From Anaerolineaceae bacterium (GTDB lineage: Bacteria > Chloroflexota > Anaerolineae > Anaerolineales > Anaerolineaceae), in assembly GCA_016841525.1 (NCBI GenBank), contig JAENYZ010000001.1, forward strand, positions 620,001 through 684,000: 64,000 nt of DNA, written 5' to 3'. The translations under genes and the position numbers were made by a program. Shown one piece after another: positions 1-9,040 of this stretch. Under the pieces are notes generated by a model. The model made no database searches. It was not told where the DNA came from and saw only the letters and a program-made list of their open reading frames with translations. Each line of letters opens with the position of its first letter. The stretch's first letter is position 1.

Positions 1-185
1 AGCATTTACTTGACACAAGCGGTTCGAAGGCGAGCATCCAGGTTGATGGCGGTATCAGCAGCAAAACGATCAAAGCCTGTTACGATGCTGGGGCAAGGAA
101 TTTTATTGCCGGGTCTGCAATATTTGGACACGAAGACGGCATTGCTGCAGGAATTGCAGCACTGCGAAATGCATTGAATTTGTAG
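1..185 (+). CDS. rpe: Ribulose-phosphate 3-epimerase, C-terminal fragment
   Basis: The reading frame is open from base 3 to the stop at 183-185 and encodes the last 60 residues. It carries the TIM-barrel signatures VDGGIS and AGSAIF, which in this family form the last phosphate-binding strands. The enzyme interconverts ribulose 5-phosphate and xylulose 5-phosphate in the cytosolic pentose phosphate pathway. The 5' end lies outside the window. It converges on rpmB. In Firmicutes rpe also sits near rpmB and the yloU-yloV-recG genes, which supports the call. Confidence 0.88.
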   Translation, partial: HLLDTSGSKASIQVDGGISSKTIKACYDAGARNFIAGSAIFGHEDGIAAGIAALRNALNL

Positions 186-201
186 CCCTTAAAAGGAAAA
201 A

Positions 202-220
202 TCGCGGCATAAAACCGCGA
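202..220. terminator. Hairpin between convergent rpe and rpmB
   Basis: A 6-bp stem (TCGCGG and CCGCGA) closes a short A-rich loop. On the minus strand the hairpin is followed by T-rich sequence, so it can end rpmB transcription. On the plus strand the trailing sequence CTTTAG is less convincing. Confidence 0.6.
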
Positions 221-245
221 CTTTAGCCTTCTAAAAGTGTTATAA

Positions 246-431
246 CTATTTAGTGGATTTGGTTAATGTACGGATGCAACGGGTGCACAAAGTCTTACGA
301 ACCATTCGTCCGTTTTCAAATACCGTGACCTTTTGAAGGTTTGGTTTGAATTGTCGTTTTGTTGCTCGCATGGAGTGGCTTCGGCTTTGACCAAAGGTGG
401 TCTTTTTTCCGCACTTTTCACAGATCGCCAT
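246..431 (-). CDS. rpmB: 50S ribosomal protein L28
   Basis: The product is 61 residues, the usual bacterial L28 length. It has an N-terminal CEKC pair and a C-terminal CTRC pair, the zinc-binding form of the protein, and a basic central segment. L28 is a structural protein of the large ribosomal subunit. A purine-rich AAAGGA lies just upstream of the ATG at 431. The gene is transcribed away from the Asp23-family gene at 552, as in the Firmicutes rpmB and yloU arrangement. Confidence 0.95.
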   Translation of the reverse strand: MAICEKCGKKTTFGQSRSHSMRATKRQFKPNLQKVTVFENGRMVRKTLCTRCIRTLTKSTK

Positions 432-551
432 GATGTCGTCCTTTCAAATACTTTAAAGTATAATTACCAGGTTTGGGTACTTCTTTATCCCAAACAAGGA
501 ATGATTTTACCACACAGAAATTAAAGCATCAAGCAAGTTGGTGAGGAAAAT

Positions 552-917
552 ATGGCAGAAATTGAAAACAAACACAACGAATTAGGAAGCATTCTGATAC
601 AAAAAGATGCAATTGCTTCGATTGCACGGCAAACAACGCTTCAGTCCTATGGTGTTGTTGGATTGTCTCCCAAGAACCTCATAGAAAATATTCGTCGGCT
701 ATTCAACAAAGATGCCAAATTTGGCGTAGAAGTCGAATTTGAGCACGATGGATTGGTGATCGATATTTATATCGTTGTCGAATATGGCACGCGTATCAAA
801 AGCATCACCAATAGTGTTGTGAATAGTGTAAAATACAACGTCGAAAAAACGGTAGGTTTACCCGTTCGACGGATCAATGTGCATGTTCGCGGCTTGCGTA
901 TCAGCAACATGGATTAA
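552..917 (+). CDS. Asp23/Gls24 family envelope stress protein (YloU-like)
   Basis: This 121-residue protein has the Asp23/Gls24 layout: an N-terminal IASIARQT segment, a central YGVVGLSPKN stretch, and the C-terminal hydrophobic strand plus VRRINVHVRGL ending. Family members are small cytosolic proteins, some membrane-associated, linked to envelope stress, but their biochemical role is not settled. It is followed after 56 bases by a DhaL-domain gene. This yloU-yloV pairing is widely conserved and suggests a link to fatty-acid phosphorylation or envelope lipid metabolism. Confidence 0.85.
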   Translation: MAEIENKHNELGSILIQKDAIASIARQTTLQSYGVVGLSPKNLIENIRRLFNKDAKFGVEVEFEHDGLVIDIYIVVEYGTRIKSITNSVVNSVKYNVEKTVGLPVRRINVHVRGLRISNMD

Positions 918-973
918 TTTATTTTATTTAATTGAAAGATTGAAGTTATTGTGTTTTTATTTATTGGAGAATT

Positions 974-2659
974 ATGAGTGCTCCCGAACTAACAAAATTA
1001 TCGACAGCTGAAAGACATAAGCTGGTATCTGTCCCGATTGATGGACAGGGTTTGAAAACACTGCTTGAAGCAGGCATGATATGGCTGAAGACAAACCAGC
1101 AAACAGTCAACAGTTTGAATGTTTTTCCTGTGCCGGATGGGGATACCGGCACAAATATGGTCCTAACCATGCAAGCTGCTTTTGATGAGGTCTCAACCTC
1201 AGGTTCATCAAATGTAGGGCAGCTTGCCCACAGCATTGCCCGGGGTGCATTAATGGGCGCCAGGGGCAATTCAGGCGTTATCCTGTCACAAATTTGGCGA
1301 GGTTTTGCCCGCGCATTAAATGACCACCCCACTATGGATGTCAAACTCCTGGCTGATGCCCTTGAAGAAGCCAGGGCAACCGCTTATAAAGGCGTTGTTC
1401 GACCCGTAGAAGGAACCATCCTGACGGTTATCAAAGATATCGCCGCTCAGGCAGCTGTCTCTGTTCAACGAACCTCCAGTTTCACGGAAGTTCTGTGGGA
1501 TATCGTTGAAGCAGCTAACGCCTCTGTGGAACGAACACCGGACCTCCTGCCGATCCTCAAGCAAGCCGGCGTTGTGGATTCGGGCGGTAAAGGTCTGATG
1601 TTCCTTTTTGAAGGCATGTGGCGTTTCATCAATGACGACTCCCTTGATAAGGCTGTAACTGAGGTTTTACCATTGTCAGAAATGGACCTGGAAAACGCAA
1701 TGGAAACCGTTGAAGAGGGACAGGATTATGAAGTGGTGATTGACTTCACCCCACAAGAATCCTTTAACCTTGAAGAATATTATGATGAACTATCAAAAAT
1801 TGGCACATCCATTCAGGTGGGTGAAGGGGATGGCATGTACCGGATGCACATCCACGTGCCTTTAGAAAGTCGTTATCAGCCGATCGATCACACAATGAAT
1901 TTAGGCACCATTCAAAAGGTGATGATGGAAAACCTTGTGGCTCAGATGGATGAGCGTAAAAACAATAAAAACCCAAAGATAAAGCTGACGCCTGTTCAAC
2001 CCGATGAGATTGCTGTTGTAGCCGTATCTCCCGGGCCGGGATTATCTCGCATCTTCGCAAGCCTTGGCGTTGCTGCACTTGTTCACGGCGGGCAAACCAT
2101 GAACCCGAGCATCAAGGAACTCCTGGCGGCTTTCGAAAACTTGCCAACAGATAAAATCATCATCCTGCCGAATAATAAAAATATCATCATGGCAGCCAAG
2201 GAAGCAGCATCCATGACCGTTAAAAACGTTGCTGTTATCCCCACCATTAGCGTCCCCCAGGGATTATCAGCGATGTTCCGATTAATCCCGGACAATGATT
2301 TTGATGAGATTGTTGAAGCAATGAATGAGGCGGTTACTGAAGTTGAAACTGGTGAGATCACGACAGCCACCCGGACTGTTGAAATTGACGGCGTCCAGGT
2401 TGAAAATGGACAGGTGATTGCCCTTCACAATGGAAAATTGATCACATCGACACACTCCATCGAAGAGGCATGTGAGTCCTTATTAGTCGCTGCGGATACG
2501 AGTGATTATGAACGCATTACCCTGTTCTATGGCGAAGACATCCAATTAAACCGGGTGAACGAACTTGCTGATAAAATTCGATCGATCTACCCAAGCCATG
2601 AAATTGAGGTCCATGAAGGTGGTCAACCCCATTATCAATTAATTATTTCAATCGAATAA
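974..2659 (+). CDS. DhaL-domain fatty acid kinase-like protein (FakA/YloV family)
   Basis: This 561-residue protein begins with a DhaL (DAK2) domain. The NVFPVPDGDTGTNM segment supplies the Asp ligands for the two Mg-ATP ions, and the ARGNSGVILSQ loop follows. The middle and C-terminal domains match the YloV/FakA architecture. In Firmicutes FakA phosphorylates fatty acids held by a FakB carrier of the DegV family. A DegV gene is present here at 59689-60579, not adjacent but a plausible partner. SD-like TTGGAGAATT precedes the ATG. A strong terminator follows. Confidence 0.87.
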   Translation: MSAPELTKLSTAERHKLVSVPIDGQGLKTLLEAGMIWLKTNQQTVNSLNVFPVPDGDTGTNMVLTMQAAFDEVSTSGSSNVGQLAHSIARGALMGARGNSGVILSQIWRGFARALNDHPTMDVKLLADALEEARATAYKGVVRPVEGTILTVIKDIAAQAAVSVQRTSSFTEVLWDIVEAANASVERTPDLLPILKQAGVVDSGGKGLMFLFEGMWRFINDDSLDKAVTEVLPLSEMDLENAMETVEEGQDYEVVIDFTPQESFNLEEYYDELSKIGTSIQVGEGDGMYRMHIHVPLESRYQPIDHTMNLGTIQKVMMENLVAQMDERKNNKNPKIKLTPVQPDEIAVVAVSPGPGLSRIFASLGVAALVHGGQTMNPSIKELLAAFENLPTDKIIILPNNKNIIMAAKEAASMTVKNVAVIPTISVPQGLSAMFRLIPDNDFDEIVEAMNEAVTEVETGEITTATRTVEIDGVQVENGQVIALHNGKLITSTHSIEEACESLLVAADTSDYERITLFYGEDIQLNRVNELADKIRSIYPSHEIEVHEGGQPHYQLIISIE

Positions 2660-2692
2660 TTGCATAAAGGTGGTTGGATCTGTTATTATTTT

Positions 2693-2717
2693 AACCCCGG
2701 CAGCCGGGGTTTTCTTT
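2693..2717 (+). terminator. Intrinsic terminator after the DhaL gene
   Basis: An AACCCCGG and CCGGGGTT stem with a 3-base CAG loop is followed by a TTTTCTTT run. It is placed 34 bases after the DhaL stop and separates that operon from recG. Confidence 0.9.
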
Positions 2718-2874
2718 ATTAAATCCTTTACAAGGCTCGCTCTCAACATCAGCATCAATCATTAATGCTGATGATACAATAAATGAGGTCATCCTCGTCG
2801 AGGAAATAATATGATAAACAAAGAAATTACGTTAAAATTAAAGTAATTCATAATTCGAAGGTTATTTAGAAACA

Positions 2875-5370
2875 ATGCAACGATCCACAGAAAAACTATA
2901 TAAAATTTTTAAACTTGAGGCTGAATTTGGCTATGCCAATAAAGCGGTTGTCGGTGGTCTGGAAAAATTAACCGACTCCTGGGTAGGTGAAGCTCGAGCG
3001 GACGGCTTATCAGAAGATGATATTCAAAAAGTGACCGCTGCGCTCAACAAGTATCCCAGCATGGATATCCAGGGCAGAGTCCAATCGCTCAGAGAAATTG
3101 GGCATATTTTAGATATCCCGGGTATCAAATACCTGGAAAGCCCGAACCAAACTGAACAAAAATCTGTGCATGAAGAACCTCCCCAAGCAATTGAGAAGGC
3201 TATAGATAGTCAGGGGCACAGTCAAACGCAGCTTCGAAGTTCCACACGAAAGCGGTCCAACAGTCCTTTACCAATCCCGGATGAAGCTTCGCCTGCAGGG
3301 TTAAAAGCGCCGGTGACATCCGTGAGAGGCATTGGGCAAAAACAATCACAATTGCTGGCGAAATTAAACCTTCACACGGTTGAAGATATGCTGTATTACT
3401 TCCCCCGCCGTTATGATGATTATTCCGAGCTTAAGCTCATCAAAGATCTGAAGTATGGCGAAGAAGTTACTGTATTAGCCTACGTAAAAAGCATCACGAC
3501 ATTTAATACGCGAAATAAGAACCGAAAAATAATCCAGGCAATCGTATCTGATGATACCGGCAGCATTCAACTGATGTGGTTCAACCAGGAGTACCACCTG
3601 CGATATCTGCGGAAAAATATGTTTCTTTCCATCTCGGGCAAAGTCGAGCAATACATGGGACGCCATGTGATGTATCACCCTGATTATGAACAGGTTGAGA
3701 AAGACCAGCTAAATACCAAACGCATCGTACCGGTCTACGCCCTGACCGCTCGATTAAGCCAAAAATGGCTTCGCAGGATGATTTTCAACGTCGTCAATGA
3801 ATGGGCACCTAAAATCCCGGAATTTATGACAGAGTATATCCTTAAAGACGCAGACCTGATTGACCTATCGTCTGCGTTGAAAGAAATCCATTTTCCTGAA
3901 ACCGTGCCAGACCTCAAGAAAGCCCGTTATCGCCTTGCCTTTGACGAAATTTTCTTGCTTCAACTGGGCGTATTAAAGCAGAAATATGAATGGTCTATTC
4001 AAAAAGGACATACCTATGCAGTTGAGGACGAGTGGCTTGTAGATCGTATTCAAAACCTGGATTTTTCCCTGACCCACGCCCAAATGCGTGTCCTTTCTGA
4101 ATTTCGAAAAGACCTCAACTCGGGTCAACCGATGAACCGCCTCTTACAGGGTGATGTCGGCTCAGGTAAAACAGTAGTCGCCGCACTTGCAGTGAGCATT
4201 GTCGTCAAACATGGTGCCCAGGGCGCAGTGATGGCACCAACCAGCATTCTGGCAGAACAGCATTATGCCAGTCTGAAGCGCCAATTAGCAAATCCAGAAG
4301 ATGAAGGAGCAGTCCTAAAAGAAGACCAGATCCGCCTGCTGATTGGGGACACATCAGCCAGGGAACGAGAGGAAATTCTTTCAGGATTAGCTGACGGCAG
4401 CATTAAATTGGTGATTGGCACACACGCATTAATTGAAGATCCGGTAGTCTTTCAAAACCTGCAAATTGTGATCGTCGATGAGCAGCATCGTTTTGGCGTC
4501 GCGCAACGTGCAGCCTTAAGAGATAAAGGGGACAACCCGCACCTGATCGTAATGACAGCGACACCGATTCCCAGGTCTCTTGCACTGACCATTTATGGCG
4601 ATCTCGATGTCAGTGTGATGGACGAAATGCCGCCTGGACGCCAACCAGTGGAGACTCACATTGTTTATCCAACCGAAAGGGAACGTGTTTATACGCTGAT
4701 CCGTTCACAAGTTGAGAATGGACACCAGGCTTTCATCATCTATCCTCTTGTTGAGCAGGGAGACAATGAAGAGAGCAAAGCTGCCGTTGAAGAACAAGAA
4801 CGCCTTCAACAGGAAATTTTTCCGGATCTCAGCATCGGTCTGCTGCATGGACGATTACGTCCTGATGAAAAAGAAGAAGGTATGCGAAAATTCAGGGACA
4901 AAGACTACGATATCCTTGTTTCAACCTCTGTTGTTGAGGTCGGTGTTGATATCCCCAATGCAACTGTGATGGTAATCGAGGGAGCAAATCGATTTGGCTT
5001 GGCCCAATTACATCAATTCCGAGGAAGGGTTGGAAGAAGTCCCGAGAAATCCTATTGTCTTCTGATTCCTGAAACCAACGAAGCAGCTGAAAACGAGCGA
5101 TTATTAGCCATGGAAAGCACCAATGATGGATTTGTGCTGGCAGAACACGATCTCAATCAACGCGGACCTGGTGAATTTCTTGGGACGCGCCAATCTGGCT
5201 ATACTAATTTACGTTTGGCGAATATCACCGATATCCATTTGATTGAAAAAGCACAGCGTTATGCCCATCAAGTGCTCGAAAATGATCCCACCCTCTCTGC
5301 CAACGAACATCAATTAATGCGGGATGCCATGGAGAAATTTTGGCCAACTGCAGAAGGAGATATTAGCTGA
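2875..5370 (+). CDS. recG: ATP-dependent DNA helicase RecG
   Basis: The 831-residue protein is a RecG branch-migration helicase that remodels stalled forks and Holliday junctions. Residues 1 to about 150 are an extra, poorly conserved helical N-terminal region. The wedge/OB domain follows (LNLHTVEDMLYYFPRRYDDY). Helicase domain 1 has Walker A GDVGSGKT near residue 427 and a DEQH box near 534. Domain 2 has VSTSVVEVGVDIPNA and the QLHQFRGRVGR arginine motif. E. coli RecG is about 690 residues, so most of the surplus is at the N-terminus. coaD starts one base after its stop. Confidence 0.96.
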   Translation: MQRSTEKLYKIFKLEAEFGYANKAVVGGLEKLTDSWVGEARADGLSEDDIQKVTAALNKYPSMDIQGRVQSLREIGHILDIPGIKYLESPNQTEQKSVHEEPPQAIEKAIDSQGHSQTQLRSSTRKRSNSPLPIPDEASPAGLKAPVTSVRGIGQKQSQLLAKLNLHTVEDMLYYFPRRYDDYSELKLIKDLKYGEEVTVLAYVKSITTFNTRNKNRKIIQAIVSDDTGSIQLMWFNQEYHLRYLRKNMFLSISGKVEQYMGRHVMYHPDYEQVEKDQLNTKRIVPVYALTARLSQKWLRRMIFNVVNEWAPKIPEFMTEYILKDADLIDLSSALKEIHFPETVPDLKKARYRLAFDEIFLLQLGVLKQKYEWSIQKGHTYAVEDEWLVDRIQNLDFSLTHAQMRVLSEFRKDLNSGQPMNRLLQGDVGSGKTVVAALAVSIVVKHGAQGAVMAPTSILAEQHYASLKRQLANPEDEGAVLKEDQIRLLIGDTSAREREEILSGLADGSIKLVIGTHALIEDPVVFQNLQIVIVDEQHRFGVAQRAALRDKGDNPHLIVMTATPIPRSLALTIYGDLDVSVMDEMPPGRQPVETHIVYPTERERVYTLIRSQVENGHQAFIIYPLVEQGDNEESKAAVEEQERLQQEIFPDLSIGLLHGRLRPDEKEEGMRKFRDKDYDILVSTSVVEVGVDIPNATVMVIEGANRFGLAQLHQFRGRVGRSPEKSYCLLIPETNEAAENERLLAMESTNDGFVLAEHDLNQRGPGEFLGTRQSGYTNLRLANITDIHLIEKAQRYAHQVLENDPTLSANEHQLMRDAMEKFWPTAEGDIS

Positions 5371-5371
5371 A

Positions 5372-5896
5372 ATGACCACTGTACTTTTTCCCGGTACTTT
5401 TGACCCGATCCACTATGGGCATATCAACATTGCTAAACGAGCAGCAAATATGTTTGATGAAGTTGTCGTGGCTGTTTACGCCAGGGAGCAGGATAACATC
5501 CTCTTTTCACCTGAAGAACGCCTCTCGCTTGCTCAAGAAGCATTTAAAAATATGGGCAATATCAGTGTCACAACCTATCAAGGGCTGACGGTTCAGTTTG
5601 CCAAAAAAATCGGTGCCCGAGCTATCGTTCGGGGCTTGCGCGTATTTTCTGATTTTGAATATGAATTCAGAATGGCACTGGCAAACAATCGGCTTGCACC
5701 TGAGATTGATGTGATCGCATTAATCACCAGTGAGGAACACACTTTTCTTTCATCAACAACCGTTCGTGAAATTTCTGCATTAGGTGGGGATGTCTCAAGT
5801 ATGGTGCCGCCCCATGTACAAAAAGCACTGGAAAAAAGGTTCAATGTTTTAGGGGACGACCAGGACATTGTTCGGCTAACGTCTTTAAGAGATTGA
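5372..5896 (+). CDS. coaD: Phosphopantetheine adenylyltransferase
   Basis: The enzyme joins ATP and 4'-phosphopantetheine to make dephospho-CoA, the fourth step of coenzyme A synthesis. The 174-residue product starts at ATG 5372 so that MTTVLFPGTFDPIHYGHI is the N-terminus. This contains the nucleotidyltransferase GTFDP and HYGH motifs. The C-terminal FLSSTTVREI motif is the family ISSTxxR signature. A longer in-frame start at 5324 would overlap recG and is unlikely. One base separates it from the recG stop, implying cotranscription. Confidence 0.95.
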   Translation: MTTVLFPGTFDPIHYGHINIAKRAANMFDEVVVAVYAREQDNILFSPEERLSLAQEAFKNMGNISVTTYQGLTVQFAKKIGARAIVRGLRVFSDFEYEFRMALANNRLAPEIDVIALITSEEHTFLSSTTVREISALGGDVSSMVPPHVQKALEKRFNVLGDDQDIVRLTSLRD

Positions 5897-5977
5897 AGCC
5901 ACAAAAATTAAAATATATGTTAAGATTGGTACAAGGATTGCAACAAAATCAGATGTGTATTCAAATCGGAGGAAGTA

Positions 5978-6475
5978 ATGGATATTTTACATCTCGTTGA
6001 TCGGCTCGAGGAATTATTCAATGACAGCCGCCCAATTTGGCTGACACACAGCGTCATTGTTGACGAAGATCGCATGCTGGACCTTATCGATCAAATGCGG
6101 GTTGCTATCCCTGAGGAAATAAAAAAAGCCCAACAGATCATCACGCAGCGAGATCGGATTTTGGCTCAGGCTAAAGAAGAAGCAAATCGAACAATTTCAC
6201 TTGCTCGCGAAAAGGCTGAAAAACAACTGGAAGACGATGAACTGATCCTTTCAGCCAAAGCCAAGGCTGAGCAAATTGTGGACCAGGCACATAAAGATGC
6301 TGCCGTCACCCAGCGCGAAGCGGATAAGTACATCCTAGAAACATTGACAAACCTGGAAATGCACATGGACCGGCTGTTAAACCAGGTGCGTAATGGCATT
6401 AAAACCCTGCAAAGCGACACCTACCCAATCGCACCAAAGCTGGATACACAGGATCAAGAAAAAGACATATCCTGA
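5978..6475 (+). CDS. Coiled-coil protein of unknown function, DivIVA or ATP synthase b-like
   Basis: The 165-residue product starts MDILHLVDRLEEL and continues with a short conserved block (IVDEDRMLDLIDQMRVAIP). A long charged Ala/Glu/Lys-rich helix from about residue 60 to 150 should form a coiled coil. There is no signal peptide or membrane segment. The spacing resembles DivIVA or V/F-type ATPase stalk subunits, but no catalytic motif is seen. A GGAGG site sits before the ATG at 5978. Its place after coaD hints at a housekeeping or cell-division role, which is inference only. Confidence 0.72.
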   Translation: MDILHLVDRLEELFNDSRPIWLTHSVIVDEDRMLDLIDQMRVAIPEEIKKAQQIITQRDRILAQAKEEANRTISLAREKAEKQLEDDELILSAKAKAEQIVDQAHKDAAVTQREADKYILETLTNLEMHMDRLLNQVRNGIKTLQSDTYPIAPKLDTQDQEKDIS

Positions 6476-6500
6476 AAATTTATTGACAAAGCTAATTCAA

Positions 6501-6534
6501 AACAGCCCCTTATTTCTCAGGGGCTGTTTTTTTT
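6501..6534. terminator. Bidirectional terminator overlapping the end of lon
   Basis: AACAGCCCC and GGGGCTGTT form a 9-bp stem, followed by eight T residues on the plus strand and A/T-rich sequence on the other. It serves the coiled-coil gene. The right arm and T-run also encode the last codons of lon, whose stop lies in the loop. Confidence 0.9.
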
Positions 6535-8990
6535 GAACTTCGGCGTTTTACAGTTTTTTCTTCGGATTTTGGTGGGTGAAGCGCAACCGGCAGCACTTCA
6601 TCCATGTGTTTGACCGTGACAATCTCCATTTCCTTTAAAACACTTTTAGGTACATCTTCCAGGTCTTTTTCATTACGTATTGGAATGATCACTTTTTTCA
6701 ATCCAGCTCGGTGAGAGGCAAGGACTTTTTCCTTAATACCCCCTACCGGCAGAACACGACCTCTTAATGTGATTTCACCGGTCATGCCAACCAAATGAAA
6801 ACTAGGTCGTTCTGTAAGCGCAGAAATCATAGCTGTTGTTATCGTGATACCGGCACTCGGACCGTCCTTGGGGATGCCGCCTTCAGGAACGTGCAGGTGG
6901 ACGTCCACATTTTCAAAAATATCAGCATCGATTTCAAGCAATTCTGCCCGAGATTTTATGTAAGATAAAGCAGCCTGCGCAGATTCCTGCATGACCTCCC
7001 CGATTTGCCCGGTTATCTGAAGGTTTCCCTTACCATCTAAAATCAAAACTTCAACCGGCATGATTTCTCCGCCGTTTTCAGTCCATGCTAAGGCCGTTGC
7101 AACGCCAACCTCATCCTCCATCTCAGCTTCAGTTTCAAAATACTGCTGCGGTCCGAGATACTTCCGGATAGCCTGGGGGGTGATTCGCTTTGGATAAGTT
7201 TTCTTTTCGGTTTTTAATCGGGCAATCTTCCGTAAGACACTGCCAATTTCTCTCTCAAAATTACGTACACCAGCTTCATAGGTGTATTCCCGGATAATTT
7301 TCATCAAGGAAGCATCCTGAAAAATAATTTGCTCGTCCGAAAGACCATTTTCTTCCATCTGCCGAGGGATCAAGAATCGCTTTGCAATTTCCAGCTTTTC
7401 CTCTTCAATGTAACCGGAAAACTCAATGATCTCCATCCGGTCTAACAAGGCGGGTGGAATTGTGCTGAGACTGTTAGCGGTTGTAATAAATATGACTTTG
7501 GAAAGGTCATAACTGACTTCTAAATAATGGTCAGAGAACGCATTATTTTGTTCTGGGTCAAGTACTTCCAAAAGCGCAGATGATGGGTCTCCGCGAAAGT
7601 CCGCACCAAGCTTATCAATCTCATCCAGCATGAATAACGGGTTGGATGTCTCTGCTCGCCGCATGGTTTGAATGATCCGCCCGGGCAGTGCCCCGATATA
7701 AGTCCGACGATGACCGCGAATTTCCGCTTCGTCCCTGACCCCACCTAATGAGAGTCGAACAAACTTTCGCCCCAGGGCATTGGCGATTGATTTTCCAAGG
7801 GATGTTTTGCCCGTTCCCGGAGGACCTACAAAACACAATATTGGCTGCCGAAGACGTTTGGGATTCAAGCTCCGGATAGCAATGTATTCAATAATGCGAT
7901 CTTTGGCTTTTTTCAAGCCATAGTGTTCCCGCTCCAGCACTTCATTGGCGTGCAGCACATCCAGGTTATCTTCGCTTGCCTCTTCCCAGGGGAGATCCAA
8001 AAGCCAATCCAAATAGGTGCGAATGATGCCCACTTCCGGTGCCATTGGCGGCATTTGTTCCAACCGCGATAATTCTCGGAATGCCTGTGCCTTAACTTCT
8101 TCAGGGAATTTCTTTTCGTCAATTCTTTCACTGAGTTCGACGATTTCCTGGTTCCAGATATCACCTTCACCAAGCTCAGTCTGGATGGCTTTCATCTGTT
8201 CACGCAGGTAAAACTCACGATGAGATCGATCTACTTCTGTCTGGACTTGCGCCTGGATTTCACCTTCCAATTCCAATACGTCCAATTCTTCTGCAAGGAT
8301 CTGATTCAACTTCTTCAACCGATCTCCTGGATGAGTCAGGATCATCAATTCTTTCCGGGTGTCATTGGGGAGAGAAAGCGAGGATGCAATCATATCCGCC
8401 AGCCAACCCGGATCATTGATGTTCATTGAAAAAAGATGTGCCTCTTCCGGTAAACTGTCATTCAATTCAACGCAGCTCTCAAACAAGCTCCTTGTTGTCC
8501 GCATGAGTGCCGTCAGGCGTTTCGTGCTTCGAAATTCATCAGGAACATTGCGGGCTTCAACGATAATGTAAGGTTCTGTTTGCAAGATGTTGATTATTTC
8601 AACCCTGCGTCTGCCCTGGACAAGGGCTGAATGACTGCCCCCCTGCATCGATAACATTCGACCAACAGCCAATTCGATGCCTACCGGTAGAAAATCACTC
8701 TGGAAATCGCCGTCAACACCCTGGTCCGATAAAAATAAAGCGACCAGGGTTTTGTTCTGTCCTTGAGCAGCTTCGATTGCTTTTTGGCTGTTATCGTCAC
8801 TTATGAAAATCGGTGAGATCATGCGTGGAAAAACAACCACATCCTTTAAAATAAAGGCTGGGCTGATAAAAACGCCGCTGTCATCGCTTTCGCGGTTCAC
8901 AATCCGATAGAGTTCATCTGTTCTTTGGTGAATGTTCCCAAAAAGACCTTCCTCACCATCAGATGGCGGGAACCATTGTTCATCACTCAT
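6510..8990 (-). CDS. lon: ATP-dependent protease Lon
   Basis: This 826-residue LonA protease degrades misfolded and regulatory proteins in the cytosol. The N-terminal substrate domain is followed by an AAA+ module with Walker [10 protein letters not shown] near residue 389 and Walker [12 protein letters not shown]. The C-terminal protease domain has catalytic Ser712 in DGPSAG and Lys755 in [12 protein letters not shown]. Their 43-residue spacing equals that of the E. coli Ser679/Lys722 pair. I chose ATG 8990 over the TTG at 9017 because GGAG lies 6 bases upstream of it. folC is 50 bases upstream on the same strand. Confidence 0.97.
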   Translation of the reverse strand: MSDEQWFPPSDGEEGLFGNIHQRTDELYRIVNRESDDSGVFISPAFILKDVVVFPRMISPIFISDDNSQKAIEAAQGQNKTLVALFLSDQGVDGDFQSDFLPVGIELAVGRMLSMQGGSHSALVQGRRRVEIINILQTEPYIIVEARNVPDEFRSTKRLTALMRTTRSLFESCVELNDSLPEEAHLFSMNINDPGWLADMIASSLSLPNDTRKELMILTHPGDRLKKLNQILAEELDVLELEGEIQAQVQTEVDRSHREFYLREQMKAIQTELGEGDIWNQEIVELSERIDEKKFPEEVKAQAFRELSRLEQMPPMAPEVGIIRTYLDWLLDLPWEEASEDNLDVLHANEVLEREHYGLKKAKDRIIEYIAIRSLNPKRLRQPILCFVGPPGTGKTSLGKSIANALGRKFVRLSLGGVRDEAEIRGHRRTYIGALPGRIIQTMRRAETSNPLFMLDEIDKLGADFRGDPSSALLEVLDPEQNNAFSDHYLEVSYDLSKVIFITTANSLSTIPPALLDRMEIIEFSGYIEEEKLEIAKRFLIPRQMEENGLSDEQIIFQDASLMKIIREYTYEAGVRNFEREIGSVLRKIARLKTEKKTYPKRITPQAIRKYLGPQQYFETEAEMEDEVGVATALAWTENGGEIMPVEVLILDGKGNLQITGQIGEVMQESAQAALSYIKSRAELLEIDADIFENVDVHLHVPEGGIPKDGPSAGITITTAMISALTERPSFHLVGMTGEITLRGRVLPVGGIKEKVLASHRAGLKKVIIPIRNEKDLEDVPKSVLKEMEIVTVKHMDEVLPVALHPPKSEEKTVKRRSSKKTAPEK

Positions 8991-9040
8991 TTTGACTCCA
9001 GTCGATTTTATACACAAATATCAATTAGACCCCTTAAATT

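Noticed and set aside
5324-5371. Extended coaD start overlapping recG
   Set aside because: The family starts with a short Met-Thr-x-Val-Leu-Phe-Pro-Gly strand, which is at 5372.
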